This document shows positions 56,901 to 64,000 of a stretch of 64,000 bases of DNA, piece by piece (position 1 is the first letter of the stretch; each line of letters begins with the position of its first letter). The notes under the pieces are model-generated. The model worked only from the letters and a program-made list of their open reading frames with translations. It did not search any database and was not told where the DNA came from. Both the position numbers and the translations under genes were made by a program. The DNA comes from Asterochloris sp. CNOR1 (Eukaryota > Chlorophyta > Trebouxiophyceae > Trebouxiales > Trebouxiaceae), in NCBI GenBank assembly GCA_963969365.1, contig OZ017755.1, forward strand, positions 434,001 to 498,000. Reading direction: 5' to 3'.

Positions 56901-59274
56901 TGCCCATCCAAACTCCTGCCCTGCAGGTGTCCAGTCTGAACATTCCGTTCCAGACCGAGATGCAGACACCATCTGCAGGAGCACGTGAGGAAGGGGCCCC
57001 TGAGGTTGCTCCTTCAGGCACGCCAGAGGGCCCCCATGAGGAGCCAGAAGAGCAGCCCATGACGCCTGCAGCCAGGCTGGCAGAGCGATTTGGTATGCAT
57101 ACGCCACTGGGTGAGCACTTCACAGCGGAGTGTGCGTGGTTCAGCCTGTTATCTTGCATGTGCATTGGGGTGTGACAGTTGCTCCCTGCAGGCACCAGCA
57201 GTCCCAATAGGATCTCAGACAGGCTTCATTCAGGCAACACATGCCAGAGCTGCACACTATTTGAAGCCTGATGTGATGCCTGTAGAGGTACGCACATCTT
57301 CAGTCATGCTGCTGTGTAGGCAGTGCCACAGCGGCGCCTCCCTCAGGCAGCCCCTGTCAGACGCCTCGGCTGCCCGGCCGCAGCAGGATGTGCGACGCCC
57401 TGCCCTCAGTCCTGAAGCTGCCGGACCGGCCGCTTAGTCTGTCCAGCTCAGGCAGCGGGCTGGACTCCTCTTCTAGCTCAGCTAGCCCAGCCCAGAGGGC
57501 GCCAGGCAGCGGGCTGAGCATGCGCTTTGCCCAGGTGGCAGGCAGTGGCGAGGAGTCTCACGGTGAGGCTGCCCTTGCCTCTTGACAGCTCAGGCAGTGC
57601 ATCCTTGGCGGCATTGTGTGCCAAGCCTACCCACAGCACAGGTGCACGCATGTGCGGGCGCCAGCAGTCGGCCCTTCTGCCCCTGTCATCAGGACGCAGT
57701 GCATGCCCCTGGTGGTTTGCTGGAGCCTGCATCAACTCGACTAGCCAGCATCATGCCATTACTTATCACTAGAGGCGTCTGACAACTGTGTTCAAATCAG
57801 GCTGCTCACCTCCATCTCTCTCTGTGCCGCAGGCAGCCCGGCGGCCATGCAGTGCAAGCCGCTGAGCTTCGGACGTCAGGCAACACCTCCGAGTCCGTTG
57901 CCCCTGCCAGCCTCCCCTTTCATGTTCGGGTCTCCAGCGCCAGTGCAGAGGCCACTTGTCGATGCCCTCAACCCCAGCCAGCAGGCATACATGGAAGTTC
58001 CGCTGCAGCGAGAGCAGAGTCTGCAATTTGAGGTGCCTGCAGCTGCCAGTGGTTCTGCAACGCCAACCCTGGCAAGCAAGCCCTGGGGCAACGAATCACC
58101 CGCCGGCAGGGGCAGCGAGGCAGGCGGCCCTGCTGGGCTGCGGCCGCAGGGGCAGGTCCCAGCTGATGGCGGTGCTTTGCAGCAGGATGATGGCGCGTTT
58201 GCCACTGGCAGGCCTGCCAGTGCACGGGCCAAACGGGTCTGGAGCGCTCGCAGGCAGCAGCCACAGCAGGGTACACTGGCACGCGGTGTGGCCAGCGCCA
58301 TGCCTCAGCCGAGCCCCACCAGGCGGCCGCTGGCACAGCATATGGCTGCAGGGCAGATGCCAGGTGGCAGCCCAGCCAAGAGGCCGCTGATTGAGGCCAC
58401 TGGGAGTCCTGCCAAGAGGCCCCTGCTGCAGCTGCACAGCCCCTTTGAGGCAGCAGCTGACGTGGCGCTGGACGATGATTCGCCAGCAGGCTCTGGGAGG
58501 CATTCAGCGCAGCACCAGGGGTCACTTACTGTGGCCAGGGCAGGCAGCATGGGACCAGGCCGGCAGCACTGCCCGTCTGCTCTCAAGCTGCCAGCTCAGG
58601 GGCTGGACGTCGCAGAGAGTGGGGAGATGTGTGACTCCCCAACGCTGCTTCGAGGAGAGCAGATGTGAGTATGGAAGCCTCACATTGTGTTTCACTGGGC
58701 AGCAGCTGCTGCTTTGGTAATTTGCTAGGACGATGCCCGGGCCGCCTCTCTGGTGCTTTGATATCATTGTCCACATGTATGCAGGAGCACGGACAGCCCG
58801 GCAGCATCGGTCAAGGGCAGCATGCGCCACGCAGAGCTGCGCGCACACTGGGGCAGGCAGTCGCTGTCAGCTCCGCTGAGGGCATTTGCAGCTGCTCAGC
58901 AGGCTGTCCTGTTTGGCAAGCACCAGCTCTCCATGCAGCACTATGCAGCCCAGTACCTGAGCGGCAGCAGTGCCGGCCAGGGTTCAGAGGCAGGCAGCAG
59001 GCCTGAGCTCCCACCCAGGAGTCCTGCCATCCAGGCTCAGGGCAATGATGCTGTGGGCAGCCCACAACCCAGCGACAGCCCCTCTGCTGCTTTTGAGCTG
59101 CCGTCACCCATGAGCGGCTCTGGCGGGCTGTCTCCCATGCTCAGCGCGGCCGACGGTGTGGGGCAGGCCAGCCTGCGCAGTCAGCTAAGCTGGCTCAGCA
59201 GGAACAGCTCTGCAGACATGAGCATCGACGACCTATCAGGCACTGTACGCAAGCTCAGCATGACCTGTGACTGA
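53998..59274 (+). CDS. WEE1: Wee1-type cell-cycle kinase with long disordered C-terminus
   Basis: Wee1 kinases put the inhibitory phosphate on Cdk Tyr15 and delay mitosis. Exon 1 (ATG 53998) is Ser/Pro-rich (SPLSVLDILALESPSP) with an RHKRRS-like basic patch. The kinase core begins EFLGIIGRSQHSEVFKV, where the usual Gly-rich loop is partly replaced. Then come FAVKKSTRRF (catalytic Lys), HDNIVGQYRAWQQDGHFYIQ and MDLCEGGSL (Wee1-specific), LNRVLHL joined to DVKPDNIY (catalytic loop), KVGDFGLAV, EGDGDYVAPELLKD and VYSLGATLFE, ending MLHPDPAARPSAQELVGH (about 56650-56705). After the kinase, about 2.5 kb of mostly open coding sequence gives a low-complexity tail with two SPAKRPL repeats (about 58370-58430) and many SP/TP sites, stopping at 59274. 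Wee1 rather than Myt1 is favoured by the lack of a membrane segment. Confidence 0.9.
55614..55830 (+). repeat. copies of the Wee1 catalytic-loop exon end
   Basis: The exon end encoding GLAFLHLNRVLHL and its donor GTGAGTCAG (55616-55662) is followed by GGCTGGCCTTCCTGCCTTCA...GTGAGTCAG at 55696-55739 and by a third, weaker copy (GGACTGGCTTCTTTGCACCT) at 55778-55830. Spacing is about 80 bases. Confidence 0.85.
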
Positions 59275-59633
59275 AAAGAACAAGAATGCCCAGATTTGAG
59301 TCTACATTTGCTGATGCCACATGCTGGGCTGATGTGGCCGCAGCTTCACTATTTGTTTCAGCTGACTTAGTTTTTGCAGTACTTGGCGTGCTCGTTGTGC
59401 ATGACACAGCTTCCAGTGCAGTTGATTTTGCAACACTCCTTTTGATTGAAGACTATGGTGCCTGTCAAAGATGAGCTAGCTTCAGATTGTAACATTAGTC
59501 AATTGTCATCTTCAGCAACAGAGGTCCCTGCCGGATTTGATAGAGGAATGTGCTGCAGCTGGCCATGGTCTTCAATGGACTCCGTCATCTCCAGCCCCTG
59601 TGTGTCCTCAGAGGTCTGCACTGCCAGCTGCTC
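59275..59633. other. convergent 3' region, Wee1 and LRR genes
   Basis: About 360 bases separate the two convergent stop codons. The sequence is A+T-rich by local standards and contains a TGTAA for the Wee1 gene. No coding sequence is seen. Confidence 0.55.
59489..59493 (+). terminator. candidate TGTAA poly(A) signal for the Wee1 gene
   Basis: TGTAA lies about 215 bases after the Wee1-type stop codon, inside the A+T-rich convergent region. The distance is ordinary for a chlorophyte 3' untranslated region. Confidence 0.5.
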
Positions 59634-62600
59634 TTAAGTCACGCCAAGCTCCTCTGCAACAACTGTTGCATCCCCATTCTTGGTCTCGGGCTGTGCCATT
59701 GTTTCGTTGGCAGACGCTGCTTCCCCTGCTGTCACTGCAGCGCGCCCCTTGCCCAGGAGTGCAGCCAGGTCTGCTTGCATAGCTTCAAGTGCTGCATTGA
59801 TGGCCAGGATCTGCCCACTGCTGGGGCCGCCAGCCTCATGGAACGCAGTTCCTCGCGGCTGGATAGCTGGTGCCTGCTGTGGAACTGCTAGGGGGACTGC
59901 AGCCTGACTGGCCATCATTCCCTGCATGTCGATTGTAGTGTTGACTGGTGGGCACAGCTATGCAGCTGAGCACAGTGCGGGTATGCTGGGGCTGCTGTCA
60001 GCCCTGACACTCCAGTACTAGCACCCAGATGAGCAATGGAACACCGGACATGCAATGCAAATCCGTAGCTGTTGTCATGGGGGCGGCGGCCAGGCGTGTT
60101 CAAAACTCACTGCCAGAGCAGCGCACCTTTACAAAGTCAGGGCAGCCCTCTGAGCCAGGCTCCTCCCATACATGCTGGGCTGGGTTGGGCCCCTGTACCA
60201 GCTTCTGGAAGTGGCCCTCACAGGCAAAGAACACCTCAAGGGTGCCAGGCCCCCTGTAGCACAACCCCTGCAGACAGCTAGGCAGGATGGCAGTTGGCAT
60301 GAATCACGGTCAGTCAGGATTGCAGTCAATAGGGAGTGCACTCAATCAGGATTACGCTAGAGACAAATGTGGACCAGAGGGCAGTCCTGTCACAGACTGT
60401 GCGCGCATAAGATACACAAGATCCCAATTGCAACACGCAAATGACAGTGGTTGCAAGGCCAGGCAGCCATAGCCAGCACCACATAGGCAGCCCAATGGTC
60501 ACTCATTCCTCTCCAGAGCAGCGCTCACCAGGTGCTCATCAAGCTGCAGGCATATGGGCTCGGGCGGCCCTGCATCCCCAGAGCCTGCCGACCATGTCTT
60601 CACAGGTGCGCCACTGTGGTCATACAGGGCGCCCTTGCCTGCAGGGGCAGCCAGACCCATGCGATCAAGGTCAAGGCATGCGCACCTAGCATATTGTTGT
60701 CCAGCCTGTGGGGCTACAGTCATTGCTTGCTCAGGGTACGTCGCACCCCTAGCAATGCAGTCTGGTGCAGGGGTGGTGAGAAGGTGGTCGCAAAGCAAGC
60801 CTAGCGGTGCACCCTGCACACTGCAGGCATTGTAGCCGGCCCCACCTGTCTCAGCAGTGACTGACAGCCGCAGGGAGCCATTTTGCCACTGAGCAGACCC
60901 GGTGCCATCTGCCTCAAAGGCCAGTGCCATCATGCCGGTGGACCTGTAGGTGGCATACATGCGCCATCCCACCTTGCCCTCTGCACAGGCCAGAGGGTAA
61001 GTCCTGAGTTGGGCGCAAGAGCAACATCTGGGGGTACACAGGCCGATGCCAACACCACCTTCCAGCCTGTCCTTGCTCACAGCAAGGGCGGCCCGTAGCT
61101 GTGCCTGCCTGACGGGACAAGCTGCAGGGCAGACGCCGTGCCTATGTTACCAGATTGCAAGTTGTCTGCAGTACCTCTGCAGCATGGTGTGTGCAAGACA
61201 CCTGTGTGTCCCTGGGCAGCAGGGCTGCAGGGCGACAAGCAGGGTTCCCTACTTGCTTCTGTGTGTCTCTGAGGTGGCTGTGGTGCAGCACAGCAGCACT
61301 GCCGCACAACGCCTGCACACCTACGTGCTCCAGGTCCACTGCCACGGCGATGCCATCCCCTGAAGGGTACTGGGCCACTGCTGAGCCATCACCGCGAACA
61401 ATGATTGCCTGGTGGATGCGCGCCTGGCCATAGAATTCCTGGTATGTGGCTGTCGGTGCCTGCTGTGGGACATGGGTCCGGCTGCTGCCCTTGAGGTGGG
61501 CTGTGCCTGCAGCGCCAAAACATCCAATTCCAAAGCACAGACTGCGCAGGCAAGCTGTTGTGGGGCCTTGCTGCAATCATGAGTGTGCTGCCCTTGAGTT
61601 GAGCTGCGTGTGCAGTGCAAGGCTCTCCCATTGCAACCTGTGGCAGAGTGGGCCGCACAGGACATCTTGACTGAGTGCCCCAGCAGATCTGCGCTGGCTT
61701 GCTGGCAGCATGAGTGAGCAGCACAGGGGTGAAGGTGTGCGCTGCGCTGTGCCATACCACATTGTAGGGGCAGCCGGCTTTTCAGAACCAGGGTGATGCA
61801 CCCTTGTGCAGCCGGTGATGAGCAGCAATGTGCGTGCAGCGCTTCCTTGGAAACGCAAAGCACCCAGTTACAAGCCGCTACCAGTGATGAGACCAGACTC
61901 ACCATAGGGATCAAGGGGCTTGTCCACACGGTTGCCGTGCCGATCAATGGCAAAGGTGGGCAGCTGCTGGCTGACTGAGGCAAAGCTGACTGAGGCAAAG
62001 CCGTGCCCATCGTCCACCACAGGACCAGCCCCTGCAGCTGGCCTGCGCCGCTGGCCCCGAGCTACGGCCTTGGCTGGCCCACTCGTGACCTCTGCCGACA
62101 TGCTGCTGCTGGCCTCAGCTGGTGCCTCACTGGGCTGCATGCTGGAGGTGCCAGGCACTGCAGGCGCCTTGGGACGGGCTGGCCTGCAGCACAGCTTCCC
62201 AAGCTTGGTGCATGCCATACTAGACAGATAAGCAGATTCCAGAGGTACAGGGCTGCTGCTACAGGACACATGTGCTGCACAGGAGGCAGGCTCGCCTTTG
62301 CTTCCTGCAGCAGTCTTTATAGTCAGCTAAGTCCAGTTGACAGCCGCGGCATGACAGTACGCTGAAAGCACTCACTTGCGAACCCTGTGGGCTGCTGCTG
62401 CAGGCAGGCCCCCTGCCTGACTCCGCGGCGCTGGCTCTGACCCCTGCGCCCGCGCCAGCGCCGCTGTTGCAGCGGACGCCTGCCCTGCATACCTTGCAGC
62501 TGCGTCCCTCTCCGTTTCTGTGATGGCAACCCCATCTAGACCCTGCACAAGGTCCCTGCTCTTGACGCAGATGGGTGAAGTCCTGCACAGACTGGACTCA

Positions 62601-64000
62601 GCACAGACAGCTGCAGGGTGCAGGCAGGAGTTGCATGCAAAGCTAATGAGACACAGAGCTGCCCGGCCAGGCAGTCTGGCAACGATACATCCACACTAGT
62701 TGCATGGTAGACAGCAATGGAATCTGCCCAGCTTCATGTGCACCAGTGACGATCCTTGACGCACCTGCAGACTGGGTAGTGCACTGACAACCGCAGGCCT
62801 GTACTGCTCGCCCAGGCTGGCATGCAGGGGGCAGGGCTGCAGCCACAGCTGCTGTAGCGCAGTCACGGGCTCCAGCGCCTGCACCTGGGCCAGGTCTGTG
62901 ACTGGGTTGTGCTGCAGCCACAGCTCCTGCACAATACACAAAATCAGTCCGCAGGACTGGCCCCGAACCTGCCAATGCTGCCCCTGAGGCATACCATGGC
63001 CAGAATGGCGGAGCCAGGTCTGCAGGAGCAATAAGTATCTGGCCGGCTTTGAACAGAGATGATGCTCAAGCAGATGTCAGCCTGGCGCCAGCCCACCTTG
63101 AGGCTGGAGCATCCTGCCAGCACTGCCAGCTGTGTGACCTTGTTGTGGGAGACTTTGAGCACCTGCAGGGCTGCAGGCATGTCTCTGTTGGCCAGCTGCG
63201 CAGCTGTCAATGCTCCATACAAGGTGGTTATAACCACCCACCAAGAGAGAACTGAGCCCCGAGGTTCTCAAGAGGGCCTGACCCACCCAGGGTAAGATCT
63301 GAGTGAACTAGGGGTTCTATCGCAGGTGCAACCAGGCCTGATAGCAACAGTTCGGCAGCTTGTGTGCAGGATCCCCCATCTCCCCCTGTCCATCCTGTGT
63401 AGCTAAGCAGGACAAGGACTTCCTACGTGATGCTGCAGCCTAATGCAGGTCAGAGCTGCTGAGAGCTCACATGTCAGCTCGCTGAGAGGCTTCAGCGATT
63501 TAATATTGTTGTGTGTGACATTCAGAAGCTGCAGCTGGCGCAGCTGCAGCAAACAAATTCAAGTTATCTGTCACGCTACATGGCTGATGAGCAAATCAAC
63601 AGGTGGCAGGAAAGGGCGCAGAAGTCTGACGTCACCTTTTCCACCCCTGTTAAGCTGCTCAGCTGGTTGAACTGCAGATAGTCATGTAATACGCACTGTC
63701 GTGTAGGCACATGCAGAGCGCAGCGCAGCATTACCAATCACTCACTGACAGATTGAGCGAAACAGCCTGGTGCACAAGGCTGAGTTTACCAATGTCCTCC
63801 AGTCCCTGCACTCTTGTCAGGCCTGTGAGCATGCTGCTGCAGATGTATGTGCGTGTTCATCTGAGGCTGCAGCACACCACACCATGTTGGCCAGTGCCAC
63901 ATCCTGAATGTCCTGTAGTGATGCACCAAAGGCAGCAGCCTGCAGGTCCTGTAGTGTGAGCGCCATCTGCGATCTGAAGGTACGCTGCTTCCGACCGTGC
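59634..64000 (-). CDS. leucine-rich-repeat protein, 5' partial
   Basis: The gene runs in from the right edge on the minus strand and ends at a stop at 59634 (ELGVT end). LRR units are seen as LTRVQGLEDI (about 63810), YLQFNQLSSLTGVEK (about 63690), QLQLLNVTHNNIKSLKPLSE (about 63535), LQVLKVSHNKVTQLAVLAG (about 63180) and ELWLQHNPVTDLAQVQALEP (about 62930), followed by LDGVAITETERDAAARYAG (about 62540), a typical cap after the last repeat. The rest is Ala/Pro-rich with blocks FYGQARIHQAIIVRGDG and YPSGDGIAVAVD (about 61435-61345), GWRMYATYRSTGMMALAFE (about 60970) and GPGTLEVFFACEGHFQKLV (about 60255). The YPSG-type block recalls the FAM194/ERICH6 domain of cilium-associated proteins, a tentative reading. 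The start is outside the window. Confidence 0.72.

Overview
The window is nuclear DNA from a eukaryote, most likely a trebouxiophyte-type green alga. Genes are split into many short exons (often 60-200 bases) by GT-AG introns, and starch and plastid genes are present: a glucan water dikinase and a fibrillin with a lumen-type targeting signal. TGTAA poly(A) signals of the chlorophyte type lie after several genes. The clade is an inference; no rRNA or plastid marker is present. I saw no tRNA, rRNA, CRISPR array or bacterial operon.

Layout, left to right: a PH-BEACH-WD40 gene (+, 5' end outside the window, to 11127); a SulP sulfate transporter with STAS domain (-, 11751-18221); a 5.8 kb fold-back element of two 1.65 kb inverted arms around a 2.5 kb core, flanked by an 8-bp direct repeat (18641-24489); dolichol-phosphate mannosyltransferase DPM1 (+, 24536-25827); a coiled-coil gene (-, 26307-28209); a VHL-domain and HEFSH metallopeptidase gene (+, 28332-30406); a UbiE-type methyltransferase (+, 30904-32799); a ZIP metal transporter with an in-frame stop (-, 33088-34782); a U1-type zinc-finger gene (+, 35996-39588); glucan water dikinase (-, 39879-51669); a PAP/fibrillin (+, 51772-53248); a Wee1-type kinase with a very long C-terminal tail (+, 53998-59274); and an LRR gene (-, running off the right edge, stop at 59634).

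Most genes look like an ordinary unlinked nuclear assortment. The functional link is GWD and fibrillin, two plastid genes placed head to head with about 100 bases between their start codons. Before the mobile element landed, the sulfate transporter and DPM1 would have shared a divergent promoter of under 500 bases.

Two things stand out. One is the fold-back element, which sits 47 bases upstream of the DPM1 start. The other is a pattern not explained by gene models: in at least five unrelated genes, an exon edge with its splice site is repeated one to four times as decaying tandem copies inside the neighbouring intron. This looks like introns being lengthened, or possibly created, by local tandem duplication across exon-intron junctions.

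Exon boundaries were read by eye from reading frame, splice signals and protein-family conservation. Gene spans are firmer than individual junctions.
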